From contig NZ_FNDX01000049.1 in assembly GCF_900099765.1 (NCBI RefSeq), positions 1 to 46,568 on the forward strand: DNA of 46,568 bases, read 5' to 3'. The translations under genes and the position numbers were made by a program. The notes below the pieces were generated by a model. The model worked only from the letters and a program-made list of their open reading frames with translations, had not been told where the DNA came from and searched no databases. How positions within the stretch are numbered: the stretch's first letter is position 1; every line of letters begins with the position of its first letter. Source of the stretch: Paenibacillus typhae. GTDB taxonomy: Bacteria > Bacillota > Bacilli > Paenibacillales > Paenibacillaceae. Of this stretch, positions 39,888-46,568 are shown one piece after another.

Positions 39888-41243
39888 ATGGATCTTCAAA
39901 TTTCCGATCTGGAAGAAATGAAGCTGACCGAGCTGTATAAGCTGGCCAAGAAATACCAGATTCCTTACTACGGACAGCTGAAGAAACGGGAGCTGATCTT
40001 CGCCATTCTCCGGGCACAGGCGGAGCAGAGCGGGCTGATGTTTATGGAGGGCGTGCTGGAAATTCTGCCGGAAGGTTATGGGTTCCTTAGGCCAATCAAC
40101 TATTTGCCCAGTCCGGAGGATATTTACATTTCAGCCTCGCAAATCCGTAAGTTTGATCTTAGAAGCGGCGATCTTGTATCAGGAAAATGCCGCACACCGA
40201 AAGAAAATGAACGGTACTTTGGTCTGCTTCAAGTCAATGCCGTCAACGGCGAGAATCCTGCCAGTGCAGCGGAACGCCTGCATTTCCCGGCGCTTACACC
40301 TCTTTATCCGCAAGACAAGCTGCCGCTTGAGACATCCCCTACCCATCTGTCTACCCGAATAATGGATTTGCTTGCTCCTGTAGGCCTGGGGCAGCGCGGT
40401 TTGATCGTAGCACCTCCCAAAGCAGGGAAAACGCTCCTCCTGAAAGAAATTGCCAACAGTATCTCCACTAACAATCCCGAGATTGAACTGTTTGTACTGC
40501 TGATTGATGAACGCCCCGAGGAAGTAACGGATATGCAGCGCTCAGTAAAAGGTGAGGTAGTTGCCTCTACATTTGATGAGCTGCCTGAGAATCATATCAA
40601 AGTTGCTGAGCTTGTGCTGCAGCGTGCTCTCCGTTTGGTTGAGCATAAGAAGGATGTTGTCATTCTGCTGGACAGCATCACACGGCTGGCACGTGCTTAT
40701 AACCTTGTGGTTCCCCCATCCGGACGTACTCTCAGCGGAGGTATTGATCCGGCAGCTTTCCATCGTCCTAAACGGTTCTTTGGTTCTGCGCGCAATGTGG
40801 AAGAGGGCGGAAGCCTGACAATACTTGCTACAGCGCTGATTGATACCGGATCACGTATGGATGATATTATTTATGAGGAATTTAAAGGTACGGGCAATAT
40901 GGAACTTCACTTGGACCGCAAGCTGGCGGAACGCCGTATTTTCCCGGCTATCGACATCCGGCGTTCCGGAACACGCCGCGAAGAAGTGCTGCTGAGCAAG
41001 GAAGAACTGGATACCATCTGGGCTATCCGCAAGAATATGAACGAGTCATATGACTTCGTGGAAGGCTTCCTCAAAAAGCTGCGTGACAGCAAGACCAACG
41101 CTGAATTCCTGGCCTCGTTCGATGTGGCCGGAGGCAAGGATGCGGCACCAAACGGTACTGCCAGCAGCGGCGGAACCTCCAATAGCGGTGCATCTGCCCG
41201 GCGTACTTCGCGGCCCAAGACACCTTCTGTCCCTACAACCTGA
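39888..41243 (+). CDS. rho: Transcription termination factor Rho
   Basis: Rho is the hexameric RNA-dependent helicase that ends transcription. The 451-residue product has the N-terminal helical domain (about 1-50), the RNA-binding cold-shock-like domain (EGVLEILPEGYGFLRP, about 54-125), and the RecA-like ATPase with the P loop APPKAGKT (about 178-185), Walker B VVILLDSITRLARAYN and the Q/R loop region RTLSGGIDP. A C-terminal tail of about 35 residues rich in Gly, Ser, Thr and Ala (NGTASSGGTSNSG) follows the core and is not part of the standard fold. ATG 39888 follows AGGTGG. Confidence 0.97.
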   Translation: MDLQISDLEEMKLTELYKLAKKYQIPYYGQLKKRELIFAILRAQAEQSGLMFMEGVLEILPEGYGFLRPINYLPSPEDIYISASQIRKFDLRSGDLVSGKCRTPKENERYFGLLQVNAVNGENPASAAERLHFPALTPLYPQDKLPLETSPTHLSTRIMDLLAPVGLGQRGLIVAPPKAGKTLLLKEIANSISTNNPEIELFVLLIDERPEEVTDMQRSVKGEVVASTFDELPENHIKVAELVLQRALRLVEHKKDVVILLDSITRLARAYNLVVPPSGRTLSGGIDPAAFHRPKRFFGSARNVEEGGSLTILATALIDTGSRMDDIIYEEFKGTGNMELHLDRKLAERRIFPAIDIRRSGTRREEVLLSKEELDTIWAIRKNMNESYDFVEGFLKKLRDSKTNAEFLASFDVAGGKDAAPNGTASSGGTSNSGASARRTSRPKTPSVPTT

Positions 41244-41268
41244 GAATAGAGAATAAGAGGAGATTAAC

Positions 41269-42546
41269 ATGTATCTGGTATATGCCGATGAACAAGGAAA
41301 TGTATATGATCATCCGGAGCTGTATGGCCTTGCCCGCAGCGGCGATATGATCGTTGAGATGCTGGAGGAGGAGCTGATTCCGCTGCCGGAAGGAGCTACC
41401 CTCGTAGGGTTGCCAAGCACCCGTGCAGTAGGCATGAATCCTGAGACGGGTGAAATGCTGCCGCTTCCGGAGGGTTCACAGGCAGTCGGTGCGCTGCTGC
41501 CGCAGGGTTATACGAGACTGTGCCTTCCCGGCTATGTCAAGACAGACAAGTCGTATAAGCTTCCGCTCTTCGGCTATTCAGCTGTAGTGTGGAAGGACGG
41601 CGGCTTTTATGTTGCTGCAGATCCGACGGATGATCCGGAGAAGTGGAACCCCCTCAACTGTGACCGGGGAGAAGTGGAAGTAGGCGTAGGTGATCTGCGG
41701 GCTAAATACCCGGATAACCGCCTGTATGACCATCTCTCGAATTGTGCGCTCGGCTACGAATGCCTTACCTCCTCCAATACCTTTTTGGGCCGTTGGGAAG
41801 GAGCTGTCCCGGTTTCCTACTCGTGTAATGCCGGCTGCTTCGGCTGTATATCAGAACAGCCTGACGACAGCGGATTTGTCTCTCCGCAGACCCGGATGAA
41901 CTTCCGGCCAACCGTTAGCGAAATCTCCCAGGTCATGCTGGAGCACCTGAAGACACCTCAGTCCATTATCAGCTTCGGGCAGGGCTGCGAAGGTGAGCCT
42001 TCCACCCAGGCTAAACTGATTATTGAAGCGATCCGTGAAGTTCGGGCAACTACAGATATGGGATACATCAATATCAATACAAATGCCGGACTCAGCGACC
42101 ATATCCGCGGAATTGTGGATGCTGGGCTTGACCTGATGCGGGTCAGCACCATCAGTGCACTGGATGATCACTATAACGCGTATTACAAGCCGCGCGGGTA
42201 TACACTCGCCAATGTAGAGAAGTCTCTGAAATATGCTGCTTCCCAGGGTGTGTATACGTCAATTAACTATCTGATCTTCCCGGGAGTAACAGACCGGGAG
42301 GAGGAGATTGAAGCGATGGTTGAATTTTGCCGGCGCACCGATCTCAAGCTGATTCAGATGCGTAATCTTAATATTGACCCTGAGAGCTACCTGGGACTTA
42401 TTCCTCCTGCCCGGGGAGAGATTCTGGGAATGAAGACCATGCTTGATATCTTCCGCGAGGAGCTGCCGGATGTAGTAATCGGCTCTTATACACATGTGCC
42501 TCCAGCAGAGCTCGCCCGGGTGAAGGAACGCCGCATCACACTCTGA
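41269..42546 (+). CDS. Radical SAM protein of unknown function
   Basis: The 425-residue protein has the radical SAM cluster motif CxxxCxxC at C186, C190 and C193 (SYSCNAGCFGCIS), the SAM-contacting part GQGCEGEPST (about 241-250) and the barrel strands YININTNAGLSD and RVSTISALDDHYNAYY. An N-terminal domain of about 175 residues with further cysteines (C85, C131, C159, C165) precedes the core; some could bind another cluster. The substrate is unknown. It starts 26 bases after rho (ATG after AGAGGAGA) and is followed by rpmE, so it is in a gene-expression operon context. Confidence 0.9.
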   Translation: MYLVYADEQGNVYDHPELYGLARSGDMIVEMLEEELIPLPEGATLVGLPSTRAVGMNPETGEMLPLPEGSQAVGALLPQGYTRLCLPGYVKTDKSYKLPLFGYSAVVWKDGGFYVAADPTDDPEKWNPLNCDRGEVEVGVGDLRAKYPDNRLYDHLSNCALGYECLTSSNTFLGRWEGAVPVSYSCNAGCFGCISEQPDDSGFVSPQTRMNFRPTVSEISQVMLEHLKTPQSIISFGQGCEGEPSTQAKLIIEAIREVRATTDMGYININTNAGLSDHIRGIVDAGLDLMRVSTISALDDHYNAYYKPRGYTLANVEKSLKYAASQGVYTSINYLIFPGVTDREEEIEAMVEFCRRTDLKLIQMRNLNIDPESYLGLIPPARGEILGMKTMLDIFREELPDVVIGSYTHVPPAELARVKERRITL

Positions 42547-42581
42547 TCAGAATCCCGGACGGATGCTGTGTTCCAAAGATA

Positions 42582-42610
42582 TTGCAGTGTCCGCAATTTC
42601 GTGCTAAAAT
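42582..42610 (+). promoter_or_regulatory. Promoter of rpmE
   Basis: TTGCAG (42582-42587), a 17-bp spacer and TAAAAT (42605-42610), with TGC giving an extended -10, form a good sigma-A promoter about 65 bases before rpmE. Confidence 0.7.
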
Positions 42611-42673
42611 GTCGTTGTATGTCTAATAACTCTGGGTCCGCATGAGGCCTAGGGCAAGAGAGGTGAAATTGAA

Positions 42674-42871
42674 ATGCAAGAAGCCATTCAACCGAAGTAC
42701 CACGTTACTAATGTGACATGCGCTTGCGGCAACACTTTCGAATCCGGTTCTGTTAAGCAAGAACTGCGCGTCGAAATTTGCTCCAACTGCCACCCGTTCT
42801 TCACTGGCAAGCAGAAATTCCTGGATGCTGGTGGTCGTGTCGATAGATTCAAGAAGAAATACGGTATCTAA
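42674..42871 (+). CDS. rpmE: 50S ribosomal protein L31 (zinc-binding form)
   Basis: bL31 joins the large subunit to the 30S head. The 65-residue protein has the four zinc-site cysteines C16, C18, C36 and C39 (TCACGN and CSNCHP), so it is the zinc-containing type, which in B. subtilis is replaced by a zinc-free paralogue (YtiA) in zinc shortage. The rest, FFTGKQKFLDAGGRVDRFKKKYG, is the family signature. ATG 42674 follows AGAGGTGA. rho and rpmE are neighbours in B. subtilis also. Confidence 0.97.
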   Translation: MQEAIQPKYHVTNVTCACGNTFESGSVKQELRVEICSNCHPFFTGKQKFLDAGGRVDRFKKKYGI

Positions 42872-42905
42872 TAACCAGCGCTGGGCTGCGGCTTAGCATT
42901 GGATG

Positions 42906-42937
42906 ACTCCCCGGATGAAATATCCGGGGAGTTTTTA
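42906..42937 (+). terminator. rpmE terminator
   Basis: ACTCCCCGGAT (42906-42916) pairs perfectly with ATCCGGGGAGT (42922-42932), followed by TTTTT. Confidence 0.9.
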
Positions 42938-42958
42938 TTTGCCACTTCAAGGGAGAGG

Positions 42959-42987
42959 TTGATTTTTGCCGGGGTGTGAGCTATACT
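42959..42987 (+). promoter_or_regulatory. Promoter of the SRP RNA gene
   Basis: TTGATT (42959-42964), a 17-bp spacer and TATACT (42982-42987) place the start near 42993, at the beginning of the SRP RNA. Confidence 0.75.
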
Positions 42988-42989
42988 TA

Positions 42990-43265
42990 TCTTCGCCGTG
43001 CTAGACGGGGAGGTAGCGGTGCCCTGTAACTCGCAATCCGCTGTAGCGAGGTTGAATTCCTGTTAGAGGTGCTGTCGATGTGAGGCCTTGGTTCCTATGG
43101 GCTGTGTTGACGGTTGGGTCCTCCGCAATGAGTGCTTGTGAACCTGGTCAGGTCCGGAAGGAAGCAGCCATAAGCAAGTTTACTCTTGTGCCGGAGGGTG
43201 GCCTAGCCCGAGCAGATCCGTAGGGTTGCCGCTTGGATCGCAGTCATCAATAACAGGTGCACGGT
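42990..43265 (+). ncRNA. ffs: Signal recognition particle RNA (large, Bacillus type)
   Basis: This RNA of about 270 nt matches the B. subtilis scRNA. Its 5' end CCGTGCTAGACGGGGAGGTAG and 3' end AACAGGTGCACGG form the Alu-type domain. The universally conserved domain IV tip GTCAGGTCCGGAAGGAAGCAGC (43148-43170), which binds Ffh, is perfect. Unlike the short 4.5S RNA of E. coli it has the long Alu arm, as in sporulating Gram-positives. The scr-dnaX-yaaK-recR order is that of B. subtilis. Ends are approximate. Confidence 0.96.
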
Positions 43266-43283
43266 TTAATATCAGCTGATAAC

Positions 43284-43317
43284 AGCATCTTTGCCACAAG
43301 CGAAGATGCTTTTTTGT
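43284..43317 (+). terminator. SRP RNA terminator
   Basis: AGCATCTT (43284-43291) pairs with AAGATGCT (43303-43310) and runs into six T residues. Confidence 0.88.
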
Positions 43318-43319
43318 TT

Positions 43320-43349
43320 TTGGTCAAAGTCTGGTGAATATAGTATAAT
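43320..43349 (+). promoter_or_regulatory. Promoter of dnaX
   Basis: TTGGTC (43320-43325), an 18-bp spacer and a perfect TATAAT (43344-43349) lie about 50 bases before dnaX. Confidence 0.65.
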
Positions 43350-43400
43350 AAATTAGCGACAAATGCCGGAAAGCGGCAGTCTAAGAGAGGGTAATGCATA

Positions 43401-45173
43401 GTGGAACATATCGCGCTGTACCGTGCTTGGCGGCCGCAGTCGTTTCAGGACATGGTAGGGCAGCAGCACATTATCCAGACGCTGCAGAATGCAATCCGTG
43501 AACAGCGGGTCTCTCATGCCTATCTGTTCAGCGGCCCGCGCGGAACCGGCAAGACCAGTGCGGCCAAGGTGCTCGCCAAAGCGGTCAACTGTGAGCGCGG
43601 GCCGGGTCCGGAGCCGTGCAATGAATGTCCTTCCTGCCTAAGGATCACCTCGGGCAATATCATGGACGTTCAGGAGATTGATGCGGCGTCCAACCGCGGT
43701 GTTGAGGAAATACGCGACCTGCGGGATAAGGTGAAATACGCGCCTACCGAAGTACGCCGTAAAGTGTATATTATTGATGAAGTGCATATGCTGACAACAG
43801 AGGCGTTCAATGCCCTTCTGAAGACTTTGGAGGAGCCGCCTCCGCATGTAATGTTTATACTGGCCACGACAGAGCCTCATAAATTGCCGGCTACGATCAT
43901 ATCCCGCTGCCAGCGTTTTGATTTCCGCCGGGTATCTCTGGAGGAGCAGAGCGGCCGTCTGGCTGAGATCTGCCAGAAAGAGGGCATTACCGCAGATGCC
44001 GATGCGCTCCAATATATCGCCAGGCTCTCCGACGGGGGGATGCGCGATGCGCTCAGTATACTGGATCAGATATCGTCCTTTACAGACGGCCAAGTGACCT
44101 ATCAGCAGGTGCTCGGCATGACCGGCGGCATACCTTCCGAACAGTTTGCAAAGCTCGCCACTTCCATTCTTGAAGGAGATATGGGGCGGCTGCTGGAACT
44201 GGTGGAGCAGCTTATGCAGGAAGGCAAGAGCGCTGATAAGTGTCTGGAGAATCTGCTATATTATTTCAGGGATCTGCTGATGATCAAGATGGTCCCGGGT
44301 GCCGACAAGCTTACGGACCGTGTGCTTAATCCTGCAGAGTTCCGTGATATGGCCAATGGTTTCTCCCGTGAAAGACTGTTTCAGATCGTGGAGACTTTAA
44401 ACCGCTATCTTGGTGAAATGAAATACGCAACCCATCCCCAGACGCTGTTTGAGGTAGCCCTGATGAAGCTGTGCACCATGCAGCAGGAAGCTGTACCGCC
44501 GTTAGCAGCTTCTTCATCAGCGGTTTTGCGGGAGACGGGGGCAGACGGCCAGCCTGCAGCTGCTGGCGAACTGGAAGCCTTGAAACGTCAGATAGCCGCG
44601 CTGGAGAAGAAGCTAGAGCAGGCTATTCAAGCGGGAGGAGTATCCGGGGGCGGACGGGATCAGGGCGGTGCGCAGCGCCAGACCCCTGCTGCAAGCCCGG
44701 CTCCGCGTGTCTCGTCATCCTCCAAGCTGCCTCCGCAGCTCGATAAATTCATCGCCAGCAAGGATAGCTCTGACTCTAATGCTGTTTATAAACAGTGGAG
44801 TACTGTGCTCCAGGCCGTGAAGGAAGAGCGGGTTACGGTTCATGCCTGGTTTGTTGACGGGGAGCCGGTATCGGTGATGGATGATGCGGTGCTGGTGGCT
44901 TTTAAGAATACTATCCACCGGGATACTACCGAGAAGCCGGCTAACAGGCAGGTAATCGAGAATGTGTTTGCTTCGCGTCTGGGCAAGCCGTATCGCCTGG
45001 TAACCATGATGCTGCGTGACTGGAATGAGGCCTCGCAGAAATCAGCTGCCAAACCGGGCAGTGAGGAGCTGCGGCTGGAGCATGAGCACGATGCCGCGGA
45101 AGATAAGAGTGAACCATGGATTGACGAGGCGATCCAGCTGTTTGGGGAAGACCTTGTTGTCATAAAGGAATAA
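43401..45173 (+). CDS. dnaX: DNA polymerase III subunit gamma/tau
   Basis: DnaX is the ATPase of the clamp loader and links the polymerases of the replisome. The 590-residue protein has the P loop GPRGTGKT (45-52), the zinc module with C64, C73, C76 and C79, Walker B in IIDEVHML and the sensor motif TIISRCQRFDFRR. The collar domain follows, then a variable linker rich in Ala, Gly and Gln (about 370-450) and the tau C-terminal part. No slippery A6 frameshift site like that in E. coli was noticed, so only the long form is expected. The GTG start follows AGAGAGGG. Confidence 0.97.
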   Translation: MEHIALYRAWRPQSFQDMVGQQHIIQTLQNAIREQRVSHAYLFSGPRGTGKTSAAKVLAKAVNCERGPGPEPCNECPSCLRITSGNIMDVQEIDAASNRGVEEIRDLRDKVKYAPTEVRRKVYIIDEVHMLTTEAFNALLKTLEEPPPHVMFILATTEPHKLPATIISRCQRFDFRRVSLEEQSGRLAEICQKEGITADADALQYIARLSDGGMRDALSILDQISSFTDGQVTYQQVLGMTGGIPSEQFAKLATSILEGDMGRLLELVEQLMQEGKSADKCLENLLYYFRDLLMIKMVPGADKLTDRVLNPAEFRDMANGFSRERLFQIVETLNRYLGEMKYATHPQTLFEVALMKLCTMQQEAVPPLAASSSAVLRETGADGQPAAAGELEALKRQIAALEKKLEQAIQAGGVSGGGRDQGGAQRQTPAASPAPRVSSSSKLPPQLDKFIASKDSSDSNAVYKQWSTVLQAVKEERVTVHAWFVDGEPVSVMDDAVLVAFKNTIHRDTTEKPANRQVIENVFASRLGKPYRLVTMMLRDWNEASQKSAAKPGSEELRLEHEHDAAEDKSEPWIDEAIQLFGEDLVVIKE

Positions 45174-45221
45174 CCTTTAAGCCTATCAGCGCATAAGCGC
45201 ATCCCAAAGGAGAGACGACCA

Positions 45222-45533
45222 ATGAATAATATGAATCAAATGATGAAACAGGTTAAGAAAATGCAGGAGCAAATGCTCAAGGCACAGGAAGAGCTGGGCA
45301 GCAAAACGATCGAAGGAACATCCGGCGGCGGAGTAGTTACCGTACAGGTTAACGGACACAAAAAAGTACTGTCCATTCAGATCAAACCGGAAGCTGTAGA
45401 TCCGGATGATGTTGAAATGCTGCAGGATCTTGTGATCACTGCTGTTAACGATGCGCTTACCAAAGCGGAAGAGCTGGCTAACAATGACATGGGCAAATTC
45501 ACTGGCGGAATGAAGATCCCGGGACTGTTCTAA
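45222..45533 (+). CDS. YbaB/EbfC family nucleoid-associated protein
   Basis: This 103-residue protein is the YaaK/YbaB/EbfC homologue, a dimer that binds DNA and often sits between dnaX and recR. The start is Met-, Gln- and Lys-rich (MNQMMKQVKKMQEQMLKAQEE, tweezer helix), followed by strands VVTVQVNGHKKVLSIQIKPEAV and a C-terminal helix. ATG 45222 follows AAAGGAGAG. It lies 48 bases after dnaX and 36 before recR, in one operon with both. Confidence 0.95.
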   Translation: MNNMNQMMKQVKKMQEQMLKAQEELGSKTIEGTSGGGVVTVQVNGHKKVLSIQIKPEAVDPDDVEMLQDLVITAVNDALTKAEELANNDMGKFTGGMKIPGLF

Positions 45534-45569
45534 GCCCGCTACACTCTAGCCTAAAGGAGAATCATCACT

Positions 45570-46166
45570 TTGTATTATCCAGAACCGCTAGCCAAGCTGA
45601 TAGATGCTTTTACGCGCTTGCCCGGAATCGGGCCGAAGACAGCAGCCCGGCTGGCTTTTCATGTGCTGCACATGAAAGAGGACGAAGTTATTGATTTTGC
45701 CAAGGCGCTGGTCAGCGTCAAACGAAATCTTCACTATTGCTCGGTCTGCTGTAATATTACCGATACCGATCCTTGCCGGATTTGCCAGGACAAAACCCGT
45801 GATTCCTCGGTCATATGCGTGGTTCAGGAGTCCAAGGATCTTGTTGCTATCGAGCGGACTAAGGAGTTTGACGGCTATTATCATGTTCTGCAGGGGGCAA
45901 TCTCTCCGATGGAGGGGATTGGTCCGGACGATATCCGGCTTAAAGAGCTCCTGACACGGCTGAGCGACGAAAGGGTCAAGGAGCTTATTATGGCGACCAA
46001 CCCGAATATCGAAGGGGAAGCTACAGCTATGTACATTTCCCGTCTTGTCCGGCCGTTTGATATCAAAATCACGAGAATAGCCCACGGATTGCCCGTAGGC
46101 GGCGACTTAGAGTATGCGGATGAAGTAACCTTGTCCAAAGCTCTGGAGGGCCGACGCGAGCTGTGA
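45570..46166 (+). CDS. recR: Recombination mediator protein RecR
   Basis: RecR works with RecO and RecF to load RecA at gaps. The 198-residue product has the helix-hairpin-helix LPGIGPKTAARLA (17-29), the Cys4 zinc finger with C57, C60, C69 and C72, a Toprim domain beginning VVQESKDLVAIE, and the Walker-like end. The TTG start at 45570 follows AAAGGAGA by about 9 bases. It is the last gene of the dnaX operon; two hairpins follow. Confidence 0.97.
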   Translation: MYYPEPLAKLIDAFTRLPGIGPKTAARLAFHVLHMKEDEVIDFAKALVSVKRNLHYCSVCCNITDTDPCRICQDKTRDSSVICVVQESKDLVAIERTKEFDGYYHVLQGAISPMEGIGPDDIRLKELLTRLSDERVKELIMATNPNIEGEATAMYISRLVRPFDIKITRIAHGLPVGGDLEYADEVTLSKALEGRREL

Positions 46167-46202
46167 GGCGTCTTGTAACAGATATGCTATAGCTATATGC
46201 AG

Positions 46203-46226
46203 AAGAGAAGCCCGCGGGGCTTCTTC
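46203..46226 (+). terminator. recR terminator
   Basis: GAAGCCC (46207-46213) pairs with GGGCTTC (46217-46223), followed by TTC. The T tract is short. Confidence 0.6.
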
Positions 46227-46258
46227 AGGCTGTCGAGAAAGTCTCGACAGCCTTCTTT
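46227..46258. repeat. Perfect palindrome before the IS element
   Basis: AGGCTGTCGAGA (46227-46238) and TCTCGACAGCCT (46242-46253) pair perfectly over 12 bp across AAG, followed by TCTTT. It may be a second terminator, or part of the insertion target or end of the IS1182-type element. Confidence 0.6.
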
Positions 46259-46568
46259 ATGTGATCTTGGTTTCACACGACACCGCGTTAATGTTGTATA
46301 ATATAGGTAACTATTTATAGAACGGATGGTGTGTCAAAGATGCTGCGTTCCAATCGAGAAAAACAACAAGCTTTCGAATTTGTTTCCATTGAAGATTTGG
46401 TTCCCCAAGACCACTTGCTTCGCAAGGTGGATAAATATATAGATTTTTCGTTTATTGATGAGAAGGTTAGATCCCTGTACTGCTCGGATAACGGGCGCCC
46501 TGCAATTGATCCAGTCGTGCTGTTCAAGATGATTTTCCTAGGGTACTTCTACGGCATTCGTTCCGAAC
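46254..46568 (+). mobile_element. Left part of an IS1182-family insertion sequence
   Basis: The transposase start at 46340 and the break in the recR region order indicate an IS1182-type element that continues past the window. The left boundary is uncertain; no inverted repeat or target duplication can be checked without the right end. Confidence 0.6.
46340..46568 (+). CDS. IS1182-family transposase (N-terminal part)
   Basis: The first 76 residues are seen: MLRSNREKQQAFEFVSIEDL, then VPQDHLLRKVDKYIDFSF, DNGRPAIDPVVLFKMIFLGY and FYGIRSE at the edge. These form the DUF772-type N-terminal domain of IS1182 transposases. The DDE catalytic part lies outside the window. The ATG follows GGTGTGTC and a TATAAT about 40 bases upstream (TTGTATAATATAGG). 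The element lies in the same direction as recR. Whether it is intact cannot be judged. Confidence 0.85.
   Translation, partial: MLRSNREKQQAFEFVSIEDLVPQDHLLRKVDKYIDFSFIDEKVRSLYCSDNGRPAIDPVVLFKMIFLGYFYGIRSE

Noticed and set aside
43401..45173. Programmed frameshift in dnaX
   Set aside because: No run of six or more A residues with a following stem was seen in the linker region.

Overview
The window is a piece of a Bacillota chromosome, most likely a Paenibacillus or a close relative. The evidence is a spore-former gene set (spo0F, an sspP-type spore protein, a PbpG-like penicillin-binding protein), strong AGGAGG ribosome binding sites with frequent TTG and GTG starts, a large Bacillus-type SRP RNA, and gene blocks in B. 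subtilis order. No phage, plasmid or CRISPR sequence was seen. The only clear mobile gene is the start of an IS1182-type transposase at the right edge.

Region by region: (1) 1-380 is the end of an rRNA operon (23S 3' end, 5S, terminator). (2) 500-6800 is guaB, dacA, pdxS, pdxT, serS, tRNA-Ser(UGA), the B. subtilis order beside an origin-proximal rRNA operon. (3) 6900-9830 holds a small unknown gene, sspP, a lipoprotein, a GNAT acetyltransferase and tadA. (4) 9827-10142 is an intergenic region with a dense DnaA-box cluster, followed by a PAS histidine kinase and an RluF-type pseudouridine synthase. (5) 13240-16910 holds the flagellar stator genes motA-motB, an unknown small gene, pterin-4a-carbinolamine dehydratase, a small cytochrome c and a GNAT protein. 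(6) 17109-18972 holds two NlpC/P60 hydrolase genes, each behind its own ydaO-type c-di-AMP riboswitch. (7) 19062-27540 holds a membrane protein, an M1 metallopeptidase, ywhD, an AbrB-domain regulator, 3-methyladenine glycosylase, a class A PBP and a secreted beta-propeller protein. (8) 27736-33570 holds a nitrilase-GNAT pair, a second GNAT, ywiB-argS and a subtilisin-like protease. (9) 33929-42871 holds rpoE, pyrG, spo0F, fba, murA, rho, a radical SAM protein and rpmE. (10) 42959-46166 holds the SRP RNA, dnaX, the YbaB/EbfC gene and recR, followed by the IS.

Most genes are core functions: GMP, CTP, PLP and cell-wall precursor synthesis, tRNA charging and editing, transcription (delta, Rho), replication and repair (DnaX, RecR), protein targeting, sporulation phosphorelay and motility. 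Regulation readable from the sequence includes several good sigma-A promoters, a sigma-H-type promoter before spo0F, the two c-di-AMP riboswitches, and many intrinsic terminators, several shared by convergent genes.

The most unusual non-coding features are: (a) three perfect DnaA boxes within 38 bp, plus single-mismatch copies, between tadA and the histidine kinase; (b) a family of double-hairpin intergenic repeats, two in tandem with a 120-bp period upstream of pyrG, one upstream of murA and a half copy upstream of the dehydratase gene; (c) the paired riboswitch-hydrolase units; (d) an orphan T-box-like motif after rpoE. All functional statements rest on reading the sequence and knowledge of the families; no database search was run.
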